DNA of 64,000 bases from Antitrichia curtipendula (lineage: Eukaryota; Streptophyta; Bryopsida; Hypnales; Leucodontaceae), in assembly GCA_951230915.1 (NCBI GenBank), contig OX579638.1:10062696-10126695 (forward strand). The letters are read 5' to 3'. The translations under genes and the position numbers were made by a program. Shown here in pieces: positions 36,761 to 47,196 of the stretch; positions within the stretch are counted from its first letter, which is position 1, and the number at the start of each line of letters is the position of its first letter. The notes under the pieces are model-generated. The model was given only the letters and a program-made list of their open reading frames with translations. It was not told where the DNA came from and made no database searches.

Positions 36761-39290
36761 AATTTTTATGGGTATTCTTTTGAAAACTGATTTTTTATTT
36801 TTAGTAAAAAGCAGTTTTTTTATTTCTTCATGTCATGTCCATGTTAGAAAGTCTTGTAGCCATCTTAGAAAATGTTATGACTGTTTTAAGTGGGAAGATG
36901 ACCATCATGGAAACAATTTTCTGCTGATTTGGGGTAGTCTACAAACTCTTTTGGGCTTACTGGACAGTACACTTCAAAATTTAAAAAAAAATCATATTTA
37001 ATCCAAAAAATAAAATTCCAGTTGCGTTCTTCATTTCTCACATGTGTCTTTGTATGGAAAAAATTTGATTATTTTTGCTAAAGGCAATACAGCAAATCAG
37101 TCATTCTCCCTGTCTTAGGCAGGTTTACCTTATATCACAAGGATAATGACATTAGAATCGATCATAGCATAAACTTAATTTCCATTTCATGATTTATTTA
37201 GAATGTACTAAATGTAGTAGACATTAAAAACACATTCGAAGTGCAAATCGCAATAATGAAATTTCATTTTTAGGGTCGTGTTGGGGGATTTTACATAAAA
37301 TAGGAACTAGAGAAAATGAACTTTTGCCTTATAGTTAGACTCAAACTCAGAAAATATCAATTTGGGGGATAAATTTCAGATTTAGACTAAGGAGCAACAA
37401 CTTCCCAAATCCCAAGATACACTAAAGTAGCATTTTTTTTTTTTTTTTTTTCCTAAACTCTAAATTACGCGGAGGCAAATATCGGAAAGACTACAAAATC
37501 ATTTGGATACACTTTGGAACTCAACATGGAAGGTCCCCGAAAAATGAATTGAACGCTTCCACAATCTTTCCATCTCATTGAAGTGATTGAATTGCCATCA
37601 AATTGGCACTAAATGATGTCGTTGGGCGTTCCGAGGTTGAAGTTTATTGTAAATATCTTGCAATCTACAATTCTATATAGGCAAAGTTTGTGAAATTTCT
37701 TCTGGTCAATTGAACACTACTCTAGTACTCTAGTATGAGATCTTACATACTACAAGTAGATGTGCACCTTAAAGGCCTAAAGTCCTAAACACATTCATTT
37801 TTTTTTTTTACATTCTTTACTATAGAAATGGCAATTTATTTCAGATATAGGATGCAAAAGAGACCTTGGGACTTTAGTCAGTTTAGTGGTTAACATACGG
37901 TACTACATAAGCAATTAATAAACAATCCATATGAAAAACTATAATAATTCACCGTTAGTTGCTTTATAGTTTAGAAGCCATAAAAAAAATATAGAGACCA
38001 CAAAAATGTGAAGTTCATGTACTCAATGTTGCATTTCAATTTTATTACACCAATCCACTCTTATTTGCTATAGTTACATAAACTTGAACATCAAATACTC
38101 TTAAAATTGCAACAGTGAAGAGGGTTTAGGGTTTAGGGTTTAGGATTTAGGGTTTAGGGTTTGGGATTTAGGGTATTGTCCTATAGGATTTACTTCAAAA
38201 CCTAGCATGGACCGGAAACCACGAAAAATGTTCTTCCTTTTTTTAGTTGGCATTATAAGTGCAAAACTTGATCGAGATGTAGTCTTCGAAGTTTGAATTG
38301 GAAAAAAATAGATTAATGATTTAAAATCAAAGTTTTATAAAACATATTGAAGACACCAAAAAACGGCATAACAATATCTTTAGAAGGTAAAACATTCTTA
38401 AGTTTAGATGTATAGGGCTACATTCTTTTTCTGTAATGTATGAATGGAAAGCCAAAACAATGTTTTACATTAATCAATGATATGCATATGACATATGTTG
38501 TTTAGGAGGTCTTTCACTTATTTCATAATTAACCATTTCAGAGTTTTAATCTTACTACCTTTAACTAGAGCATTTAGAGGGTGGTTTATTGTCTTGGTCT
38601 TTGTATATTTGATCCGGGCTTAGTAAGTTATTGAATGTTTGTACGTTTGAGACTTTGAGTTGAGTATATTAGTGTAGACAGGGTTTAAAATTCAACAAAA
38701 TACTAAATTGTCAGGTGCACTTACATGCAGGGAAGGATGGAATCAAAATAGAATAATTCCAAAGGTGAAATTGTTCGAGTTATAATTGATAAAATTCATT
38801 TGAATTCGAATTTGAGCCCTATAGAATATAAATTATTTTAAGGGATTGAGAGATTCTGGGATTTTTGTAAAAAAAACATTGCCCAATGCCAACAACTTTC
38901 GTGAAAATGGGTGCAATTAGAATGAATCAAATATTAACATGAACATCCAAATAGAACATTCTAGGACTGACATTAAGAAGTTTTCAATTTGACCTTCTAT
39001 GGTTTTTGCTATGTTTTTTCCATTATTTACGTGCAACAAAATATAATTCCATTCTAAATGAGCATTAAACCTTGCTTTTTGAGCATTTGAATGTCATCTC
39101 TGGTATTTATTTGTCCTCTAATTGAAACAAGTGTGAACATTAAGTTAGCACTCTTAAACTATCCACCACCGTAGTCTAATGCCCGATTGAGAGGGAGGAC
39201 ACCTGTCCTGACAAGTTCGAGAGTGCCAAACCACATAAATGAAAAATTCTCCGAACAAGGATTAGAAATGAGTTACACTCAGCCAGCACT
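36761..39290. other. AT-rich spacer between divergent cargo genes, with R1 copy 3
   Basis: No gene. The stretch 36830-37080 is an R1 repeat in the same orientation as the copies at 8.0 and 11.0 kb ('gttatgactgttttaagtgg', 'gggtagtctacaaactcttt', 'catttctcacatgtgtcttt'). A run of about 19 T lies at 37432-37451. Confidence 0.55.
38121..38174 (+). repeat. interstitial telomere-type repeat (TTTAGGG)n
   Basis: About seven units of gtttagg/ggtttag type, with three variant units (ggattta, gtttggg), lie inside the hAT element. The heptamer is the Arabidopsis-type plant telomere repeat. Short internal tracts can mark repaired breaks or promoter telo-boxes. It is far from the nearest gene start (about 2.1 kb), so a break-repair relic is more likely. 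Confidence 0.75.
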
Positions 39291-39298
39291 GTTTTGAA

Positions 39299-39830
39299 TG
39301 GCCCGCTCGACGACCTTCCCGCCCTCTCGACGGCCTTCCCGTCCTCTCGACGGCCTTCCCGTCTCTCAAAAGTCTTCCCGTCCTCTCGACGGCCAGTTCG
39401 CGGGCTGGACGGCTTGGCCCCCTGGACGGCCAGTCCGCGGGCTGGACGGCCTTCCCGTCCTTAGGCCTAAAACCGCAGACTGGACGGTCTCCCCCCGTGG
39501 ACGGCCTTCCCGTCCTCTCGACGGCCAGTCCGCGGGCTGGACGGTCTCCACCCCTGGACGGCCTTCCCGTCCTCTCGACGGCCAGTCCGCGGGCTGGACG
39601 GTCTCCACCCCTGGACGGCCTTCCCGTCTTCTCGACGGCCAGTCCGCGGGCTGGACGGCTTGGCCCCTGGACGGTCTCCCCCCTTGGACGCCCTTCCTGT
39701 CCTCTCGACGGCCAGTCCGCGGGCTGGACGGTCTCCCCCCCTGGACGGCCTTCTCGTCCTCTAGACGCCTTGGACGGCCCTGGACGCTCTGTCCGTCCTC
39801 TCGACGGCCTGTCCGTCGACGTGAATGATT
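39299..39830. repeat. GACGG/CCGTC array C, upstream of the kinase gene
   Basis: A 57-base unit beginning tggacggccttcccgtcctc repeats almost perfectly from 39498 (39498-39554, 39555-39611, 39612 onward), with divergent units either side. Within the unit ccgtcctctcgacgg and cagtccgcgggctgg are short palindromes. The 57-base period is divisible by three, which creates repetitive open frames (SPRAGRSPPLDGLPVLSTA) without biological meaning. Confidence 0.9.
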
Positions 39831-40030
39831 GGGGTGGATTGACCCCCTCGTTCGGCTTTACCAGGGGTGCATGTAAAAAAAAGCCCTCTATTTTCGGCCG
39901 ATCCAGGGTTATTATTTGATGTGATTGAACTAATTAGGGGTCTTTATGAATTCAGAATTTGCAAAAAAGGAATGGTGCGGAAAACAGGGTCGGCCCGGAG
40001 GGCTGAGCGAGGGGGTCAGTTCACCCCGGC

Positions 40031-40050
40031 CACGTGAAATGGGTATATAA
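40031..40050 (+). promoter_or_regulatory. G-box and TATA box of the kinase-like gene
   Basis: cacgtg (40031-40036) is a plant G-box core, and tatataa (40044-40050) follows 8 bases later. Transcription would start near 40075-40085. The first ATG in the main frame is at 40252. tgaccccctcg (39840-39850) and its complement cgagggggtca (40008-40018) bracket the upstream region. Confidence 0.6.
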
Positions 40051-40251
40051 GACTGTTTTTAGGGTACTTTCACCACAGTCTCTCCTGCTCTGACGGTGCT
40101 CTCTTGTCTTGGATTGGTTGCAGTCCTTGCTTGCGAGCGCGGGTGCTGGGTAGAGGCTGTTTTGAGGAATAAGGGGGGCGGTTTTTCACTTTGTGGAAGA
40201 CAAATTCCTAATTCCTTTGATTTTGATTATTTGTTACTTGTTACTGTCACA

Positions 40252-41913
40252 ATGGCTGGTCGCGATTTCTCGAAGAGAAAGGTTGATGATTGGTGGATAG
40301 GTGTTGGAGATGCACCGGTTATGGACCCGGATGCGGAATCACCAGAGCCCGTTTCAGAGGCCGTAGCTGCAGAACGATCTGTAGCTGCTGTGGAGGGCGG
40401 AGAGTCTTCGAAGGGGAAGAAAAAACAACGAAGGAGGCACAAGGCTACAAATCCGGAGAAGTGGCCAAGTAAGGGTGCAACGCGCAAACTACATGAAGTG
40501 GCGTTGGAATTTTTTGATCAGTATTCGATTTTGCAGTTGAACTCAACATACGTCTCATACGGATTACAGGGAGTGGATAAAATTAAACAAAAGTTCCACC
40601 ACATGTTCTGGACAACAATGAGCGCGGATGAGTGGCATGAAGACCGCACGAAAGAATGCTTCGATCATTGGTTGGAGTCACAAGTGCAAACGTGTATCTT
40701 CAACCTTGCCCAAGTTGCGCAAAAAATAAAAGGCTTTGAGAAGAGTGTAGTGCCCAGACAACAAGCATTGAGTTTGTTGCACAAGAAGGTGTATTGGTGG
40801 CATGATGCAGTGCGTGGATTGTCTTCAAGCAACATCCGTTCCACTCCGTGGTTTCAATGAAGTCAGAACTTGGCCTTTGGTCAACAAGCTGCAGGAGGAG
40901 TGGTTTTCCTTGAAAGAGGAGTGGTGGTGGTTCCTTTGTCTGGCCATAGCAAACAAGGGGGGCATGGGAGGGTGCGCAAAGTATGTGTTCAAAATTCAAA
41001 ACATATTCCCGAGAATATGGAATTAGCTGGGAAGTCAGCCTTGCACGTGGATGAATTGAAGAAGTCCAGGGAGAAGTTGTCCATCGAGGCATTGGTATGT
41101 CCGTGCGAGCATCTAGGGGTCATCAAATTCTTTGCTATAAATGACATGACCATGGAGTGTTATTCGCAATGGTGGAATGACGGTACTCTCGGCGCCATGT
41201 TTACCCTTGATGAGAAGAATCGAGATCCAGATGAAATTGGGGAGTTGGCTTACCATGCAACTCTCCAATCAATGCAAGAAGCCAAACGACTCATGGCATA
41301 TAGACGCAAGCGCACTGAACTTGCGTGGGCGATGATTTGCATTGTGGATGCAGTGCAACAGTGCTCTGTATTGCACAACGACATCACACCGGAGAACATT
41401 ATGCTTCATTTTCCGAATGATGATGGAAGAACCGTGTGGATTGGTCTATGTGATTGGGGAATGGGTAGCCGCATCAACGAAGAAACCCCTTCTCTTTACC
41501 AATTCAATTGTCCAAGGAAGTTTCAGGCAACCCGAGCGCAACGTTGGTGGGTGGCTCCTGAGTTGATGTACTTGATTGAAGAGACAGGAACTTCATCATC
41601 TCCTACTCGCAGGGTTAAGCCACCGTGTGTTAGTATACACACGGACGGATACTCCATAGGGAAATTGGCTATGAAGGTATGGAAAAAAGATCGCGGAAAT
41701 GTAGATATGATTCCGGACCTTACGGCATTTGGTACGTTTCAAACCATGTTGGGTGAATTGTGCAAGGCGGAGCCACTACAACGACGCCCGGTGACTGGAG
41801 TCGTGCAACATCTAAGTGGTGCTCCAACGTTTTGGACACCACCCATGGATTGCTACCGCGAGGCCCGCAAAGAACAAGACCTTCAAGAAGAGCAGGCGCG
41901 CAATGAAGATTAG
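40252..41913 (+). pseudogene. protein-kinase-like gene (transposon cargo)
   Basis: The ATG at 40252 (MAGRDFSKRKVDDWW) opens a 554-codon frame, interrupted only by TGA 40858-40860 (probably from CGA) at codon 203. The N-terminal third is acidic then basic (GKKKQRRRHK), followed by an unrecognised Trp-rich region. The kinase fold follows: a glycine-loop-like GGHGRVRKV just after the stop, a catalytic loop HNDITPENIM (residues about 375-384; the Asp and Asn are present, the usual Arg is Asn), DWG in place of DFG (about 401-403), and APE (about 435-437). A histidine and a proline stand near expected positions in HTDGYSIGKLAMKVW. This arrangement could bind nucleotide and metal, but HND and DWG are unusual. 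The upstream side holds array C and a G-box/TATA promoter. A kinase is not a standard hAT protein, so it is cargo or a captured host gene. No intron is evident. Confidence 0.6.
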
Positions 41914-43241
41914 ATAATAGTGTATTACCATGTAGTTGCAAAATTAGTGTTCACTTAGTACATGCGGTTATTATAGTATGGGCTTGAGGACATCCATAGC
42001 AATGTAGCACACTTTGTGGCTTCAATGCATTTTGTACTCATTTGGGTTTATATAAAGTTATAAACGTATTTTACCTAAACATTGAGTTGTAAGAAATTTC
42101 TTGTCTTCCCTAACTTTATCATTTAAATTGCGTGTAAACACACATCTTATATCTTTAGTACTAAAAACTTTGAATTGTATATCACTACAAGAAATTTCAA
42201 TTAGTTTTGTGCAAAATTGTAATTGTCAACATTTTTGTTGCACTTCATGCCATAAATAAGTAAAAATAGAAAAAACAATTCAAGAGATTCTAAATTTTTA
42301 GTTTTTTACAAGAGGTACAAATATCAATAGAGATTTCTAGTCAGAAAAATTTTCAATTGTTTATTTAATTTTTCATGCCCAAAACTAGTAAACAACCACA
42401 AAGAAAAGCTTGAAGTCAAATTTGACTATCAAACCAAATTTATATTTTTATTGAAAATCAGCATAATATTTTAATATTTTTCAACATACGTAAGAATTCA
42501 TTTTCTATTTATGCTTTTTTTTTTCCAGAAAATTCAATAGAAAATTGATTTTATTGTGATTTTATAAAGCTAAATATGGAAATCAAATTTTATCAATTAT
42601 AATATGTATGAGAATAATCTGAAACTGGGGCCATAAATGAATGAATGAACACAAAACATAGTTTTATAATTTTAATTTTAATGAAATTTGAAAAAAAGAA
42701 AACATACATGAAAAAAACACCACACTGTGTTATTTGGATTGCAAACATAGTTTTCAATTGCAATAATTCTTTCAAATTTTGACCTCGATTCTTGAATATT
42801 CAAAAAAAGAATTCAAAAACAATAGTGCCCCGAAGGCCCAATTTTCCATAAATCACACTCAGTGAAAGTTAATCTGAAATTGCAAAGCTAGCATTCAGAA
42901 AACTAGTTTTTTCAAGTTTGAATGCTAATATCTTTCAATCTATTCGGTCAAACTTCATGAAATTTTTACCACGTGATAAAAAACATGTGAAGTATAAGAT
43001 CTTACGGTTAGATGTTGTAAAAAACATTTTTTTCCGTATGTTGAGGCAAATGCAAGAGAAAAGACAATTTTGCGTTTTTTTTGTGTAATGACTTCGGGAC
43101 TTTAGGGGTAAACAGTTCTATGAGAATGAAAGGAACAAAAGTCATATTTCATATTAATGCTGATTTCAATATGCAAGGTATTGAGCCGCTAAAACCATTG
43201 CATTTGAAAACATGAAGACCCTATTGTCTTTTCAAAAACAT
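41914..43241. other. AT-rich spacer between kinase and transposase 3' ends
   Basis: The two genes converge here. No gene is visible. The right part (42905-43111) matches the right part of the R3 repeat at 32613-33256, ending 'gggactttaggggtaaac'. Confidence 0.5.
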
Positions 43242-46200
43242 TCAACGTCTTCCATGCCTAAGAATGCGCATAGAAGTATTTGCATTTGCTTTTTGTACTA
43301 TTGGTTCACTACCACCCATTTCTTCGAGTCGACCTTGTCGAGGCACCGGCCCCCTGTAATCACTATCTCCTGGAACCTCACCATCTTCACCTATAGTACC
43401 ACCGATGGATTCACCATCATCATTGGATGTTGCACTACCACTTTCGCTGGAGGCCTCGGAATTGCGGTTTCGTTGTGGTCGAGCTATAGAAGACAACGTC
43501 CGAAGAGGTCGTTGGCCCATTGCGTCCATAATGCCATCTGTATTGGGTCCTCCTATTTGAACTTCTCTTGAAAATGGTTGGGAAGCCGCTTCTTCCCTCC
43601 TCAGCCTTCTACGCGTTCTACTACTTACACGTTCACTAGTAGTACCTTGTGGTCGTAGACGCTTCCCTCGATTATTGGCATGTACAGGTGGCCGCAATGA
43701 AGTCGTATTTCTAGTCACACGCTGTGACACCATACCAGCCAATCGTGTACCTATCGACGAAGTTGGTTCGTGTGGACGGACGTCGGAACTAGATGGCCTT
43801 GATGAACTTTGGATTTGTAGATTTTCCAATATTGGCATTTGCCTTTGTGCAACCGAGACTCGATTTGGAGGGGCCATATGTGCTTCTCCACCTTGAGGGG
43901 GCCCTTCACTGCGGGTGGTCCTCATGGGCAATGACGGTGGTACTACTACGTCTTCTTCACGTCCTCTTTGAACGTCAACACCATCTCTTTCTATTGTGGC
44001 ATCAACTTGTACATCCATAGGGTCTGGACTTAGTAATCTCGGTGCCACAACGTTCTCGTTTGTATTGCCCCCACTTGGCCCAGCATTCCACGTTTGTGGC
44101 ATTCGTGGTGGACTTCCTTGATGTCCCTCGTAGTCATTGTCGTTGTTATCCCCCTCTTCAAAGTCAAATACGGATGCATCAATTAGAGGACGCACTCCTC
44201 CCGCCCCACGAAATCTATCAAACGGTGGCTCATCGTCGTCATTGGAACTATCATCTGAATCGTCATTATTGGGATCAGAGAGAACCGAACCACGGTCTAG
44301 ACCATCAGATTCATTTGTCATGGAATCCTCTGACATCATGTTTTCAGTATACCACCTTATCGGATTTGCTGCAGCCCTTTCTCTAAGAGTCTTGGAATTG
44401 GTATAAATGTATACCAATTCCTCAGCACGCTCTGATGTCAATCTATTGCGTGATTTGTTGTGGACAAACGAATACATGCTCCAATTGCGTTCACAGGATG
44501 ATGCAGAACACACTTGCGCGAGGATCTTTCTGGCAATCGGTGCAAGTGTACGAGCACCGGCTCCGAGAAGGTCCCACCATTCGTGAGGTTGCAAATTCAA
44601 GGCGTTTACATCAGGAAGTCCATTGAAAATGCCTCACCGATCTCTAAATGCTTGGTACTCAGACAAAGCTGAAGCAAATGCTTGATCTCCAACAGCCAAT
44701 TTGCGCAAAACTCTCAGTATGGCTTCTCTTGCCTCATTATCATCCATTAGCATGACTTCGTCAAGTAAAAAGGGATTCAATAGAGCCCCAGCGTAATGCA
44801 AATCAGTCCTGAGCATGTTCCAGCGCTTGTAGAAATCATCGATGGCGGAAATTGCATATCTCCGCTCTAATGAAAATGGTGGATCCTCCAAAGATAAAAC
44901 ATGCTTTTCCACCTTTTTCATTACAAGCCATGCCTTGTCTAAGCACGAGTGCTTGCCATCAAACTCTCGAAGAGCAATCAACACGGGCTCCACTATGTGC
45001 ACAAAGTTCAAACATTTCCTCCAAAATTCATCCGTTCGCACATATCGTCGCACATCGTTAGCTTTTCTTTGCTTTTGATTGGATGCCAATCTCCGCGTGT
45101 ACTCATTCCACTGCGGATCATGGACTGTCGATTCTATCGCTTCCCTCACCTCCACCAAACGTTCGATCATGAGGAACATGGTAGCAAAGCGTGTTTGAAC
45201 GGGATTTTTCAAAACGTGATTAGGAGAATGTCGTTGAAAGATTGCAAGTGGCATGTGATGCGTTCAAATGTATTTCACAATTGACTTGGCTTTCTTGACC
45301 ATACTTGTAATCCAATCTTGTTTTCCCCAATCTTCAAATAGAAGGTCAAGTGCATGTGCTGAACATCCTTGAAAATATATGTGTGGAAATCTATGAAGTA
45401 ACAGAGCGCCAGCAGCCAACATGTTTGCTGCATTGTCTGTACAAACTTGTACCACGTTCTATACCCCTACCTCGTCAATGTAATCACCCATGCAATTAGC
45501 CACGTAAGTAGCATCTTTGCATTCGCCTGTTGTGTCTATCGATCCAAGAAAAACCTCTCCACTTGTACATGCCAACATGGCATTCATCAATGGTCGATGT
45601 GTACGTTGTCCCATCCATCAGAGCATATTGTAACGCCATATTTGTGGATTGGTGCCCTCGTCTTCTCTGCTACAATTGCTGCCACTTCGTCTTTTGTAGA
45701 TTTTATGAGCTTTGTACAAAGTGCATGGTACGCTGGAGGTTTGTAGCCAACTCTTGATTTCGATGTTGATTTCACTGCATCCAGAAAAGTAGGATGCCTT
45801 ACTACATTGAATGGTATATTGGCTTCGTAGAAAAACTTGGCCCACTTCTTGTCAAGTACTTGCTTGTTTGATGAGTTCAGTCCTTCTTGTAGAGACAGTT
45901 GCCTCATCGATCGACTGTGGGTCAAACTAGGGTTGGGCGCCTCCGATGATCGTACTTGAGAGCTTTGCCCCCCAGTGTTTTCTCCTCCATCGTTTGCCGA
46001 GATTGAAGCATCATGTTGTTGCTCACCACGTACTACACTTGGTAGTATCGTTGATGGTGATGTCACTTCCACGTCGCGTCCAGTTCCGTGCGAAGTGTCC
46101 GTAGGTATATGTCCCCCACAATTAAAAAACATTACCTTCACGGCTGCATTGACTTTAGTGCACGCTCTCACTCCAAGGAGGGTGTCATTTCGTCTATATC

Positions 46201-46345
46201 CCAAATGGAAAAGCAACCGATCTTTTCGATAGCTTCGCAAAACTTGCAAACAACTTTTCCATCTGGCCGTAGTGTGTACCAAGGTTCCCACTGTGATCTT
46301 GCTCCACCCATTGCTCTTATCTGTCCTCCTTTACCTGCCCCTGCA
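43242..46345 (-). pseudogene. hAT transposase of the 16.5-kb element
   Basis: Minus strand, starting near ATG 46311 after an acceptor-like 'ttggtgcag'. Domains in order: a BED-type zinc finger (VVCKFCEA in one frame, then FHLG and RACTKV in the next, so a frameshift splits it near 46230); a Ser-rich linker; a DUF659-like core (AKFFYEANIPFNVV; GVTICSDGW near 45620; a second frameshift near 45600; RPLMNAMLACTSGEVFLGSI); then VCTDNAANMLAAGALL and CSAHALDLLFEDWG; then the hAT C-terminal dimerisation region (HEWWDLLGAGARTLAPIARK, CSASSCERNWSMYSFVHNKS, NRLTSERAEELVYIY) at 44590-44400. A long acidic, disordered tail follows to 43242, unusual for the family. In-frame stops are TAG 45459-45461, TGA 45264-45266 and TGA 44634-44636. 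This copy cannot make a full transposase unless the assembly is wrong, so further movement would need a helper. Confidence 0.85.
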
Positions 46346-46579
46346 CCAAAAAAAAGATTAGTATTTTGTTTGAAATGTGATGTGGAAACAACACTTGTTG
46401 CTCTCACAACAAGTGCCACCACAACACACTCTTCTTGGACTTCGCTCTACCGCAATGGTTGTATTCCAACCAAGTCATGAAAGGCAAAATCAGCAAGGGA
46501 AAGTAATCTTGAATAGGCAGAAGTCCTTAATATATACCTTGAAGCCCTCCCTAAAACCGTAAACTCTAAATCCAGCTAG

Positions 46580-47110
46580 ACGGAGTGACGGCTGATGGGG
46601 TGGACCCTAAACCCGCAGCCTTGCCAACGAAACCGTCCAAGGGGCGATTGCCCCGTCCTGTAATATTCCGGTCCAGGGGACGGGACGGTTTCCCGTCCAG
46701 AGGACGGAGAGGCCGTCCAAGGGATGGATTACCGTCCTGGAGACGAGAATTCCGTCCAGAGACGGGCTCTCCGTCCAGGGGACGGCTTACCGTCCAGCAA
46801 CGGAGTCTCCGTCCAGAGGACGGCTTACCGTCCAGCGACGGACTCTCCGTCGAGCGGAGGGCTTGCCGTCCAGTGACGGACTCTCCGTCCAGAGGACGAC
46901 TTACCGTCCAGCGACGGACTCTCCGTCCAGCAGACGGGTTACCGTCCAGCGGACGGCCTCTTCGTCCACAGACGGGCTCTCCATCCAAGAGACGGATGTC
47001 CATTTGGCGACGGAGTCACCGTCCACGAGACGGCCCGATGTCGTCGCAAAATGGACAGACTTCATCCGCGCTCCAGATGGTCCCGTCAGTATCGGCGATG
47101 GGTTGTGATG
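46580..47110. repeat. GACGG/CCGTC array D at the right terminus, 5' of the transposase
   Basis: Alternating palindromic words such as ccgtccagaggacgg and ccgtccagcgacgg, separated by short linkers (cttac, actct), recur about every 15-30 bases. Each word can form its own hairpin. It lies 5' of the transposase gene and next to the right end. Established parallel: maize Ac transposase binds AAACGG-type subterminal repeats. Here the shared ACGG core suggests a binding-site array, by inference. Confidence 0.85.
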
Positions 47111-47143
47111 CGTCAGGACGCGTCAGGACGGACGCGTCATGAC

Positions 47144-47177
47144 ATCCGGACGTGAAAAGCCCATGTCACGTCCGGAT
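47144..47177. repeat. subterminal 12-bp hairpin next to the right end
   Basis: atccggacgtga (47144-47155) and tcacgtccggat (47166-47177) are exact reverse complements with a 10-base loop, 11 bases inside the right end. The degenerate element at 27.9 kb keeps acgtgaaaagcc from this hairpin, so the structure predates both copies. Confidence 0.8.
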
Positions 47178-47188
47178 AAACAACCCTG

Positions 47189-47196
47189 GGCGATGT
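47189..47196. repeat. 8-bp target site duplication, right copy
   Basis: ggcgatgt, identical to 30672-30679, directly follows the inverted terminus acaaccctg ending at 47188. Confidence 0.93.

Larger units (their letters stand above)
30680..47188 (-). mobile_element. 16.5-kb hAT-type DNA transposon with kinase and RING cargo
   Basis: Left end cagggttgtccccgtcacgt; right end, read inward, cagggttgtttatccggacg. The outer nine bases are perfect inverted repeats, followed by GTCACGTCC-like subterminal words. The ends start with CAGGG, as many hAT elements do, and a perfect 8-bp duplication flanks them, the hAT length. The element lies in a coding exon of the methylase-like gene, and the flanking frames join exactly after excision. 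Inside, from right to left: a hAT transposase (minus, 46.3-43.2 kb), a protein-kinase-like gene (plus, 40.25-41.9 kb) and a RING-finger gene (minus, 35.86-33.5 kb), with four GACGG-rich arrays and AT-rich spacers carrying the same background repeats seen outside. Orientation given is that of the transposase. All three genes are damaged in this copy. It could be one autonomous element with cargo, or an older element that collected inserts. Confidence 0.85.

Noticed and set aside
39298..39919. Repetitive frames in array C (SPRAGRSPPLDG type)
   Set aside because: The 57-base period is divisible by three; no independent coding evidence.
30680..47188. Reading the four arrays as four separate small insertions
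   Set aside because: Only the outermost ends have CAGGGTTGT in inverted pairing with an identical 8-bp duplication; cagggttg at 36200 has no partner.
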